Position numbers and translations under genes: made by a program. DNA of 24,075 nt, taken from Acetobacteraceae bacterium. Its GTDB lineage: Bacteria > Pseudomonadota > Alphaproteobacteria > Acetobacterales > Acetobacteraceae. Positions 15,407-23,250 of the stretch are shown piece after piece. Location of the stretch: NCBI GenBank assembly GCA_003164305.1, contig PLSZ01000251.1, positions 6,451 to 30,525 of the forward strand, written 5' to 3'. The first letter of the stretch is position 1; each line of letters starts with the position of its first letter. The notes below the pieces were generated by a model that was given only the letters and a program-made list of their open reading frames with translations, had not been told where the DNA came from and did not search any database.

Positions 15407-15841
15407 ATGGCCAAAATCCTGATCGTTCACGGTGCCGGCATGAACATGCGCGGCAAGGTGCAGACCGAGATCTTCGGCAAAATGACCCTGCCCGAATACG
15501 ACGAGAAGATTCGCGCCTACGCCAAGGAACTCGACCTGGACATCGAGATTTTCCACTCGAATATCGAGGGCGAGGTCGTCAACAGGTTCTATGCCGCCAA
15601 CGATACCGGCGTCGATGCCGCGATCTTCAATCCCGCCGGATTTTCCCGCGGCTATCCCGCCCTGACCGCGGCGATCGCCCAAAGCAAATTTCCGACAATC
15701 GAAGTGCACATCTCAAATCCCGTCCGCCGCGGACCTATATCGGATACCGCGCAGGTCAGCCTTGGGATGGTCACCGGCTTTGGTGTCGCGGGTTATTACC
15801 TGGCGCTGCGCGGCCTCAAGGACATGCTCGCGGCGAAATGA
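15407..15841 (+). CDS. AroQ-like (type II dehydroquinate dehydratase fold) protein with altered active site
   Basis: The 144-residue protein aligns over its whole length with type II 3-dehydroquinate dehydratase, which has about 145-150 residues. Matching segments: ILIVHGAGMNMRG, SNIEGEVVNRFYAA, AAIFNPAGFSRG and TIEVHISNP. Key positions differ. The catalytic Tyr of the canonical EIYG is Phe (EIFG, F23). The conserved His of the NPGAYTHT segment is Arg (R81). The late FRH-type motif after EVHLSN is VRRGPISD. N75 and H101 are kept. It is therefore unlikely to make dehydroshikimate; it may be a different lyase or isomerase, or a binding partner. Its stop overlaps the start of the flavoprotein gene (ATGA). 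Confidence 0.83.
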   Translation: MAKILIVHGAGMNMRGKVQTEIFGKMTLPEYDEKIRAYAKELDLDIEIFHSNIEGEVVNRFYAANDTGVDAAIFNPAGFSRGYPALTAAIAQSKFPTIEVHISNPVRRGPISDTAQVSLGMVTGFGVAGYYLALRGLKDMLAAK

Positions 15842-18800
15842 TGTTGAACACGGCTTTAGGATTTGGGTTCACGTTCCAGGATCTGGCGGAACGTGACGGG
15901 TTGGTTCGGCTGGACCAAACCTTCCTGGAACGTTTGCAAACAGTCGATCCCGCGTTGCATGTGCGGCTGTTGGCGGCGCGCGCCGAGCCGGATTCCCTGT
16001 CCGGGAAAGACGAATCCACACTGATTATCGATTTGGGCTCGCATCTGGACGCCTTCGTCGCGGAATTATTCGACATTGGCCTGGAAACCGCCGCCTTGCT
16101 GGCGGAAACTCTCGACCTGGAGCCGGTTCACGCCTGCAAGCGCCTGTTCGTGCAGCGTCAGGCAGTGAAGAAATACCCCGACCCGTCGGGCTTCGATGGT
16201 CCCGCGTTACGCGCCGCGCTGGAGCAACGCTTCGATCAGCCCCTGACCGAGCCAGTGTTCGCCCTGTTCGTCACCAGTTGGGAGAAAGCCAGCGACACCG
16301 ACGCCCTCGACGAGGCCATGCGCTACGCCTCCTGGGCCACCCTGACGCCGGCCGGACGCGCCGCGCATCGTAACGACACCATGTTTCGCGTGCCGCATCG
16401 CATCGACCCCATGCATCTCGTTCCGGTTGAAACCATCGTCCGCGACGGCGTCACCATGCTGCGTCTCCCCGAGCATGACTGGCGGCATCGCGATGGCTTC
16501 GCTCTGACCGATCCCGGCATGACGACGCAGGGCGCGCTGGACCAGGTCAATTACTGCATCTGGTGCCACACGCAGGGCAAGGATTCCTGCCGCAAGGGCA
16601 TGACCGAACGCAAGACCGGCGCATTCCAGAAATCCCCGTTCGGCGTCACTCTCGCCGGCTGCCCGCTGGACGAGAAAATCAGCGAGATGCACACGCTGCG
16701 CGCCGCCGGTCACGTTCTGGGCGCCTTCGCGACCATCGCCATCGACAACCCGATGATGGCGGCGACCGGACATCGTATCTGCAACGATTGCATGAAGGCC
16801 TGCATCTATCAAAAGCAGGAACCAGTCGATATTCCGCAGGCCGAAACCAGCATCCTCAAGGATGTGCTGGCGCTGCCCTGGGGATTCGAGATTTACGCGC
16901 TGCTGACGCGCTGGAACCCGCTGGACATTCGCCGCCCATTGCCGCGTTCCGATACCGGCCGCAAAGTACTGATCGTTGGTCTTGGGCCCGCCGGCTTTAC
17001 GCTGGCGCATCATTTGATGAATGACGGCCACACGGTGGTCGCGGTCGATGGGTTAAAGATCGAACCGCTCGACTTCGATCCGCGTCAACCGGTCCGCGAT
17101 GTTCAGACCTTGTTCGAAAATCTCGATGATCGCGTGATGGCCGGGTTTGGTGGAGTGGCCGAATACGGCATCACCGTCCGCTGGAACAAGAACTACCTGA
17201 AGCTGGTGCGCCTGTTGCTGGAACGTCGCGACACGTTCGCGCATTTCGGCGGCATCCGTTTCGGTGGCGGCGCGACCATGACGATCGACGACGCCTGGGA
17301 AATGGGCTTCGACCATGTCGCCTTGTGCATGGGCGCGGGCAAACCCACGGTGCTGGACATCCCGAACGGGTTGGCTCGCGGAGTGCGCCAGGCATCCGAC
17401 TTCCTGATGGCGCTGCAACTGACCGGTGCCGCGAAAACCTCCTCCGTCGCCAACCTGCAACTGCGTCTTCCCGTGGTGGTCATCGGCGGCGGTCTGACCG
17501 CGATCGATACGGCGACGGAAAGTCTGGCTTACTACGTGCGTCAGGTTGAAAAGTTCGCCGCTCGATATGAAACACTGGCGACCGATGTACGATGGACCGA
17601 GGAACAACAGGAAATCGCCAACGAATTCCTGACCCACGCCGCCGCCATTGAAGCCGAGCGCGCCGCGGCCGAAGCAGAAAATCGGCCGCCTCGGCTGGCG
17701 GCGTTGCTGGATTCCTGGGGTGGCGCGACCATCGCCTATCGCCGCCGCCTGATCGACAGTCCGTCCTACACGTTGAACCACGAGGAAGTCGCCAAAGCGT
17801 TAGAAGAAGGCGTTCGTTTCGCGGAAGCATTGACGCCGCGCGCGGTCACGGTCGATCGTTTCGGCCATGCCGCCGCGCTGGAAGTCACCGGCTCCGACGG
17901 AACCGCGTTCACGCTACCGGCCAAAGCCATCCTGGTCGCCGCCGGCACACAACCCAACACCGTGTTGGCGCGCGAAGATCACCGGATTGAACTCGATGGC
18001 CGTTATTTCCAGGCCGTTGATGAAAACGGCGCAAAAGTCACGCCGGAACGCGGCCTCGCCAAGCCGGATGTGAACCACGTGCTGATGCACAAAGCCCCCG
18101 ACGGGCGCTTCATCAGTTTTTTCGGCGACCTGCACCCAAGTTTCTTCGGCAACGTCGTTAAAGCGATGGGCGGTGCCAAACGCGGCTATCCGGTTGTGTC
18201 ACGCGTGCTGGCGGCCATGCCCGGGTCCGCGATCACAGGTGCCGATCTGATCGCGCGATGCCGTAACGAACTGACGGCCACGGTGCACGCGGTCAATCGC
18301 CTGACCCCAACGATTGTCGAGGTCGTCGTCCACGCCCCCGCCGCCGCCCGCGCCTTCAGTCCAGGCCAGTTCTATCGCTTGCAGAACTTCGAGGTCCTGG
18401 CGCCTCGCATCGAAGACGGCACGACGGTAATGGGCATGGAAGGTCTCGCCATGACCGGAGCCTGGACCGACAAAGCGCAAGGCCTGGTCAGCGTCATCGT
18501 GTTGGAGATGGGCGGCAGTTCCGATCTGTGCGCGATCCTGAAGCCCGGTGAGCCTGTGATCCTCATGGGTCCGACCGGCACCGCCACCGAAATCCACTCC
18601 AACACGACGGTTGCTTTGGTGGGTGGCGGACTCGGCAACGCCGTACTGTTCTCGATCGGCGCCGCCATGCGCGCGGCCGGATCGAAAGTCATCTATTTCG
18701 CCGGCTACAAGCAAATCCGCGACCGTTACAAAGTGGAAGAGATCGAACGCGCCGCCGACGTCATCGTCTGGTGTTGCGATGAAGCGCCGGGCTTCTCGCC

Positions 18801-19248
18801 CACGCGCCCCACCGACAAAACTTTCGTCGGCAACATCGTCCAGGCGATGCACGCTTATGGGTCGGGGCAGCTTGGCGATCAGGCGGTTCCGTTGCGTGAT
18901 GCGACCCATATGATCGTGATCGGCTCGGATCGCATGATGCGCGCGGTTGGCGCCGCTCGGCACAAGGAGCTCGCGCCGTTGCTGAACCCGGCGCATTCGG
19001 CGATCGGCTCGATCAACTCGCCCATGCAATGCATGATGAAAGAAGTCTGCGCCCAATGCCTGCAGGCCCATGTCGATCCGGACACAGGGGAGCGCACTGT
19101 TGTGTTTTCCTGCTTCAATCAGGATCAGGCGCTCGATCGTGTCGATTTCTCGGTGCTGAACGAGCGGCTCGGACAGAACGGCACACAGGAAAAGCTGACC
19201 GCGCTGTGGATTGACCGGGCACTGCGCCTGGCGGGCGCCCGGGCGTGA
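15838..19248 (+). CDS. Single-chain NfnAB-like flavoprotein (GltD/NfnB plus PyrK/NfnA halves)
   Basis: The 1136-residue protein has four visible parts. Residues 1-230 are an N-terminal region I do not recognise. Cys 240, 243, 251 and 275 (CIWC, DSC, GCP) and Cys 315, 318 and 322 (CNDCMKAC) resemble the two [4Fe-4S] sites of GltD-type oxidoreductases. A FAD motif GLGPAG (381-386) and a second dinucleotide motif VVVIGGGLTAIDTATE (546-561) follow. Residues about 808-1075 resemble the PyrK/NfnA ferredoxin-NADP reductase module: GQFYRLQ, ALVGGGLGNAVL and HMIVIGSD, ending in Cys 1065, 1071, 1074 and 1092, a likely [2Fe-2S] site. In NfnAB these two halves are separate subunits that bifurcate electrons between NAD(P)H and ferredoxin. 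Whether this fusion does so is unknown. It is coupled to its neighbours on both sides by 4-nt overlaps. Confidence 0.85.
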   Translation: MMLNTALGFGFTFQDLAERDGLVRLDQTFLERLQTVDPALHVRLLAARAEPDSLSGKDESTLIIDLGSHLDAFVAELFDIGLETAALLAETLDLEPVHACKRLFVQRQAVKKYPDPSGFDGPALRAALEQRFDQPLTEPVFALFVTSWEKASDTDALDEAMRYASWATLTPAGRAAHRNDTMFRVPHRIDPMHLVPVETIVRDGVTMLRLPEHDWRHRDGFALTDPGMTTQGALDQVNYCIWCHTQGKDSCRKGMTERKTGAFQKSPFGVTLAGCPLDEKISEMHTLRAAGHVLGAFATIAIDNPMMAATGHRICNDCMKACIYQKQEPVDIPQAETSILKDVLALPWGFEIYALLTRWNPLDIRRPLPRSDTGRKVLIVGLGPAGFTLAHHLMNDGHTVVAVDGLKIEPLDFDPRQPVRDVQTLFENLDDRVMAGFGGVAEYGITVRWNKNYLKLVRLLLERRDTFAHFGGIRFGGGATMTIDDAWEMGFDHVALCMGAGKPTVLDIPNGLARGVRQASDFLMALQLTGAAKTSSVANLQLRLPVVVIGGGLTAIDTATESLAYYVRQVEKFAARYETLATDVRWTEEQQEIANEFLTHAAAIEAERAAAEAENRPPRLAALLDSWGGATIAYRRRLIDSPSYTLNHEEVAKALEEGVRFAEALTPRAVTVDRFGHAAALEVTGSDGTAFTLPAKAILVAAGTQPNTVLAREDHRIELDGRYFQAVDENGAKVTPERGLAKPDVNHVLMHKAPDGRFISFFGDLHPSFFGNVVKAMGGAKRGYPVVSRVLAAMPGSAITGADLIARCRNELTATVHAVNRLTPTIVEVVVHAPAAARAFSPGQFYRLQNFEVLAPRIEDGTTVMGMEGLAMTGAWTDKAQGLVSVIVLEMGGSSDLCAILKPGEPVILMGPTGTATEIHSNTTVALVGGGLGNAVLFSIGAAMRAAGSKVIYFAGYKQIRDRYKVEEIERAADVIVWCCDEAPGFSPTRPTDKTFVGNIVQAMHAYGSGQLGDQAVPLRDATHMIVIGSDRMMRAVGAARHKELAPLLNPAHSAIGSINSPMQCMMKEVCAQCLQAHVDPDTGERTVVFSCFNQDQALDRVDFSVLNERLGQNGTQEKLTALWIDRALRLAGARA

Positions 19249-19940
19249 CATCGCCGCCGGTTGGTCCGGAAGTCGATACCACCCCCCGTCCCATTCCGCC
19301 GCGCGTCGCGTTACGCGGCCAATACGTCGTACTTGAACCGTTGCACAAACGTCATGCCGACGAGTTATGGCGCGCGGCCCAGGGCGCGGATGAGAGTTGG
19401 ACTTATTTGCCGTCGGGGCCGTTTCCGACGCGTGAGGCGATGATCCGGCACATCAACGACTTCGCAACGGACCTGACCCGCATTGCATGGGCTGTGCGCC
19501 CAGTGGCCACCGGGGTCGCCTCCGGTTGGCTATCTCTCATGGACATCCAGCCCAAAAACGCCTCCATCGAACTGGGCTCCATCTGGTTCGCCCCGGTCAT
19601 GCAACGAACTCGCGCGGCCACGGAAGCGATGTTCCTGCCGCTGAAACACGCCGCCGACGACCTGGGCTATCGGCGTTTGGTCTGGAAGTGCAACGCTCTG
19701 AACGCCCCCTCCAAACGCGCGGCCGAACGGCTCGGTTTTACCTTTGAAGGCACCCACCGCATGCACATGGTCGCGAAGGGACGTCGCCGCGACAGCGACT
19801 GGTACAGCATCATCGAGGATGAATGGCCGTCCCGCCGCGACGCTCTGCTGACCTGGCTGTCACCGGACAACTTCGCGCCGGACGGGACCGCGAAGCGCGG
19901 CCTGGCCGAAATCCGCGCCGGACTTACTGGTCGACCATAG
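19245..19940 (+). CDS. GNAT family N-acetyltransferase (RimJ/RimL-like)
   Basis: The 231-residue protein is a GCN5-related acetyltransferase of the RimJ/RimL type. The first strand is YVVLEPLHKRHADELWRA. ASIELGSIWFAPVMQRTRAATEAM carries the acetyl-CoA-binding strand-helix, and LGYRRLVWKCNALNAPSKRAAERLGFTFEG is the family C-terminal motif. It acetylates an amino group of a protein or small molecule; the target is unknown. The GTG start overlaps the flavoprotein stop (GTGA). Its 3' end overlaps the convergent enolase-superfamily gene by 17 nt, so no terminator space exists there. Confidence 0.88.
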   Translation: MTSPPVGPEVDTTPRPIPPRVALRGQYVVLEPLHKRHADELWRAAQGADESWTYLPSGPFPTREAMIRHINDFATDLTRIAWAVRPVATGVASGWLSLMDIQPKNASIELGSIWFAPVMQRTRAATEAMFLPLKHAADDLGYRRLVWKCNALNAPSKRAAERLGFTFEGTHRMHMVAKGRRRDSDWYSIIEDEWPSRRDALLTWLSPDNFAPDGTAKRGLAEIRAGLTGRP

Positions 19941-21081
19941 ACCCATCCACGTGCGCCCGCATCGAAATCGGGCGCGGCCGATACGGGAATTTCTTTTCCA
20001 CATCCGGCACGAGTTCAACGCCAATGCCCGGCGCGCCGGGGATGGCGATGAATCCATCCACCTGCTCCGACAAACCGGTCGCCAGATCGTTGCCGAGCAG
20101 TTCCTTCCCGCCATCCAGATCCGGCGTTCTCGACGGATACTCCTGGATCGCGAAATTCGGAATGCACGCGGCGATCTGGAGGCACGCCGCGGTGCTGACC
20201 GGCGACAGCGGATTATGCGGCACGACCCACGCGTCATGTGCCTCCGCCAACGCGGCGATTTTCTTCGCGCCGGTGATACCGCCGCACAGACAAACATCCG
20301 GGCGAAGATACTGCACGGCGTCACGGGTCAGCAGCGTCTGAAACTGATACAGGCTGGTGAATCGCTCGCCGGTCGCGATCGGGATGTCGATATGACGCGC
20401 CACCTGCGCCATCGCATCAAAACTGTTGGGCCGCAGTGGGTCTTCATAGAACATAGGCGTGTATTTCTCGATGCCCCGCGCCAACGCGATCGCTTCCGGA
20501 GGAGTCAGACGGCGGTGAATCTCGATGCAAAGATCGACATGAGGCCCGACCGCCTCCCGCAGCCTTCGCACATTGTCGATCGCGGATTCGATCTTCGCCG
20601 CGTGGGACTTGTAATACGGTTCGCCCTCTCCCTCATCCAGCAACGGATTGAGGTGTCCAAGCGCGGTAAACCCCGCCTCCTTCAGACGAACCGCTTCCTC
20701 AACGAGTTTCTCGATCGTGCGACCCTTCACATGGCCGTACAACCGAGCCTTATGGCGCACTTTGCCGCCTAACAATTCATAGACGGGCACATTGAAGAAC
20801 TTGCCCTTGATGTCCCACAGCGCGATGTCGATCGCCGACACCGCCCCCGTGATCGCGCCGCCGGTGAAGTGATTGGCGCGCAGCATCACATTCCAATGAT
20901 GTTCGATCGGAAAAGGGTCCTTGCCGACAAGGTATTCGCCATATTTTGCGATTGATGCCGCCGATGCCTCCAGCTGACCCCAGGTTCCGGACTCGCCGAT
21001 CCCAACGATCCCGCTGTCGGTATGAACCCGAACATACAGAAAACGGTCGAGCAGCAGTGGTTCAACTTTTGTGATCTTCAT
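19924..21081 (-). CDS. Enolase superfamily (MR/MLE) sugar-acid dehydratase, galactonate dehydratase-like
   Basis: The 385-residue protein is of the mandelate racemase/muconate-lactonising group. Compared with E. coli D-galactonate dehydratase the catalytic residues fall at a constant offset of four: E187 (for Asp183), H189 (His185), E213 (Glu209, FYEDP), E239 (Glu235, ATGER) and H289 (His285, VVPHNPLSP). The first metal ligand is thus Glu instead of Asp. An acid-sugar dehydratase giving a 2-keto-3-deoxy acid is the likely role. ATG 21081 has a GGGAG 9 nt upstream. The frame is open well upstream, but that part has no family sequence. Confidence 0.9.
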   Translation of the reverse strand: MKITKVEPLLLDRFLYVRVHTDSGIVGIGESGTWGQLEASAASIAKYGEYLVGKDPFPIEHHWNVMLRANHFTGGAITGAVSAIDIALWDIKGKFFNVPVYELLGGKVRHKARLYGHVKGRTIEKLVEEAVRLKEAGFTALGHLNPLLDEGEGEPYYKSHAAKIESAIDNVRRLREAVGPHVDLCIEIHRRLTPPEAIALARGIEKYTPMFYEDPLRPNSFDAMAQVARHIDIPIATGERFTSLYQFQTLLTRDAVQYLRPDVCLCGGITGAKKIAALAEAHDAWVVPHNPLSPVSTAACLQIAACIPNFAIQEYPSRTPDLDGGKELLGNDLATGLSEQVDGFIAIPGAPGIGVELVPDVEKKFPYRPRPISMRAHVDGSMVDQ

Positions 21082-21151
21082 GTTCAGTCGCTCCCTCAAC
21101 CATGCCGAGCGGATTGACCGGAAACATCCGCGTCTCCCGACCCGCGCGGCG

Positions 21152-21180
21152 ATCATACCGAAGCTGACCGGCTTCCTCAA
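21152..21180 (-). promoter_or_regulatory. Sigma70-type promoter of the MR/MLE dehydratase gene
   Basis: On the minus strand TTGAGG (21180-21175) and TATGAT (21157-21152) are separated by exactly 17 nt. They match the -35 consensus at four of six and the -10 at five of six. The predicted leader to the ATG at 21081 is about 60 nt. The site lies in the gap shared with the divergent hydrolase gene. Confidence 0.5.
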
Positions 21181-21225
21181 CGCGTGAGCCAGACCTACAC
21201 TCCCGCCACTGGGAAAGGACCGCGC

Positions 21226-23250
21226 ATGACCAACCTGATCGAACTCCGCGTCGATGAACGCCGCCCGTTCGCGGACGATTACAAATTCGGCGAGACCGGT
21301 GCGTATGAACGCCTGGCAGGTCGCGCCCTTTACAGTGTCGATCCCTTGGTGCTGGCGCAACAAGACGTGGTCGATCTCGACAACGCACCGCGAGACTCCC
21401 GCGGCCTTGTGCGTTTCGTGGCGGATTTCATGATCCTGAAGCCGGTTGACCTCTCTCGAGGTAATCGGCGCGTGTTCTACGACTACGGCAATCGCGGTCA
21501 TAAGCGCGCGCTGCAGTTCTTCAACGACGCGCCACACAGCAACGACCCTCTCTCGCTGTCCCACGCCGGCAACGGCTTCTTCATGCGGCGCGGTTATTCG
21601 GTCGCGTGGGTCGCGTGGGAGGGCGATATGCTGCCAGGTGACGGCCGCATGGTGCTGGACGTTCCCGTGGCGACGGACAACGGCGAACCCATCGCCGGCC
21701 GTGTCCGCGTTGAATTCATTCCGGACGCGCCAGGCGCCACCTGCTACCCGCTCAGCGGCCGGGTCGCGGCGCACTCATATCGCACCACCTCGATGGACAC
21801 GCGCGACGCGATGTTCACCCGGCGGCGCTACCCGTACGATCCACCCGAGGTCATTCCGTCCGATCAATGGTCCTTCGCCACCGAAATCATTGGCGTAGGC
21901 GCCGAAACGAAAACGCCCGAACGAGCAATCGCACCCTCCGACTGGCATATCTTCTATCCGGCCGGCTTTCACCCAGGCTGGATCTACGAACTGATCTACA
22001 CCGCGAAGGACCCGAAAGTGATGGGTCTGGGCCACGTCGCCGTCCGCGATTTCATCAGCTTTCTGAAATACGATCAAAGCGAAGCGAACCCGCTCCGCGG
22101 CACGCAAAAGGCCTACGCCTGGGGCCGCTCACAGACAGGCCGCTGCCTGAGGGATTTCGTTTACCGTGGCTACAACGAAGACGCCGGAGGACGGCGCGTG
22201 TTCGATGGCGTCATGCCGCACGTCGCCGGCGCCGGACGAAAATGGATGAACCATCGGTTCGCCAATCCGATTGTGTCGGGCGGTCAGCAATACGAAGACC
22301 ACTTCAATATCGCCGACTCGTTTCCGTTTTCCTACGCGTGGTCAACCGATCATCTGACTGGCCGGCAGGACGCGATCCTGAAGCGCCCGAAAACCGATCC
22401 GTTGGTGTTTCATACGCAAACGGCAACCGAATACTGGGTCCGCCGCGGTTCCCTGGCGCATACCGACACACAGGGCAACGATCTGCCGCAACCCGAAACG
22501 GTGCGGGTGTATTGCTGGTCGAGTTCGCAACATTCCGCCAATCCGTTGTTGAAAGCACCGGAGACCGGCATTGGCCGGCATTATTCCAACAACGTCGCCA
22601 CCTCCATGTTCTTCCGCGCCATGCTCGATGCGATGGACTCATGGGCCACCCACGGCACGCGCCCACCTGAGAGCCGCATCCCGACACGAGCCGACAACAC
22701 TCTGGTCGATTTCGCGACGTGGCGAGAACAATTCCCCGCCATTCCCGGCGTGATGACACTCGCCTGCCCAAATGCCTTGCCGCTGTTGGATTTCGGACCG
22801 GACGCCGACGAAGGCATCCTCAAAGAGCCGCCGACGCTGGTGCATGGCCGCAACGATCCAGATGGACCGGGCCTGAATTACACTGTGCTGGTGCCCTCGG
22901 TCGATCGTGACGGCAACGACATCCCCGGCGTGCGCGCGCCAATGGTCGCGGCACCGCTCGGCACTTACACCGGATGGAACCCGCGTGCGCATGGTTACGG
23001 GCATGGCATGCAATGGCGCTTTGAAGGTAGCTATATTCCGTTTCCTGAAACTCCAACGGAACGCGCCGCGACGGGCGATCCCCGCGCGCCGATCACCGAA
23101 CGCTATCCGAACAAGCAGGCATACCAGGCGGCGATCGTCGCCGCCGCGAAAGAACTCGTCGCCCAAAGACTTATGCTGGAAGAGGACGTCGAACGCTGCG
23201 CCGACATGGCGGCGGATTGGGGCCGCCCGCGTCACGATGTGAGCCTGTGA
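21226..23250 (+). CDS. Alpha/beta hydrolase domain protein (Abhydrolase_10-like)
   Basis: The 674-residue protein belongs to a large alpha/beta hydrolase family of unknown substrate. The nucleophile elbow is YAWGRSQTGRCLRDFVYRGYN with Ser302 in G-R-S-Q-T-G. The N-terminal segment (ELRVDERRPFADDYKFGETGAYERLAGRALYSVDP) is a family hallmark. There is no signal peptide, so it is probably cytoplasmic. ATG 21226 has AAAGGA 6 nt upstream; a GTG at 21184 would add 14 residues and is less likely. Its TGA overlaps the next gene's ATG (TGATG). With the neighbouring dehydratase and glutamyltransferase-like genes it suggests a catabolic locus for an ester or lactone (inference). Confidence 0.87.
   Translation: MTNLIELRVDERRPFADDYKFGETGAYERLAGRALYSVDPLVLAQQDVVDLDNAPRDSRGLVRFVADFMILKPVDLSRGNRRVFYDYGNRGHKRALQFFNDAPHSNDPLSLSHAGNGFFMRRGYSVAWVAWEGDMLPGDGRMVLDVPVATDNGEPIAGRVRVEFIPDAPGATCYPLSGRVAAHSYRTTSMDTRDAMFTRRRYPYDPPEVIPSDQWSFATEIIGVGAETKTPERAIAPSDWHIFYPAGFHPGWIYELIYTAKDPKVMGLGHVAVRDFISFLKYDQSEANPLRGTQKAYAWGRSQTGRCLRDFVYRGYNEDAGGRRVFDGVMPHVAGAGRKWMNHRFANPIVSGGQQYEDHFNIADSFPFSYAWSTDHLTGRQDAILKRPKTDPLVFHTQTATEYWVRRGSLAHTDTQGNDLPQPETVRVYCWSSSQHSANPLLKAPETGIGRHYSNNVATSMFFRAMLDAMDSWATHGTRPPESRIPTRADNTLVDFATWREQFPAIPGVMTLACPNALPLLDFGPDADEGILKEPPTLVHGRNDPDGPGLNYTVLVPSVDRDGNDIPGVRAPMVAAPLGTYTGWNPRAHGYGHGMQWRFEGSYIPFPETPTERAATGDPRAPITERYPNKQAYQAAIVAAAKELVAQRLMLEEDVERCADMAADWGRPRHDVSL

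Noticed and set aside
18199..19251. A 350-codon minus-strand frame across the flavoprotein C-terminus
   Set aside because: It lies fully antisense to the conserved PyrK-like module and has typical shadow composition.
21082..21774. Extended N-terminus for the MR/MLE dehydratase
   Set aside because: The extra 231 codons overlap the divergent hydrolase gene and contain no enolase-family sequence; the ATG at 21081 has a ribosome binding site and an upstream promoter.
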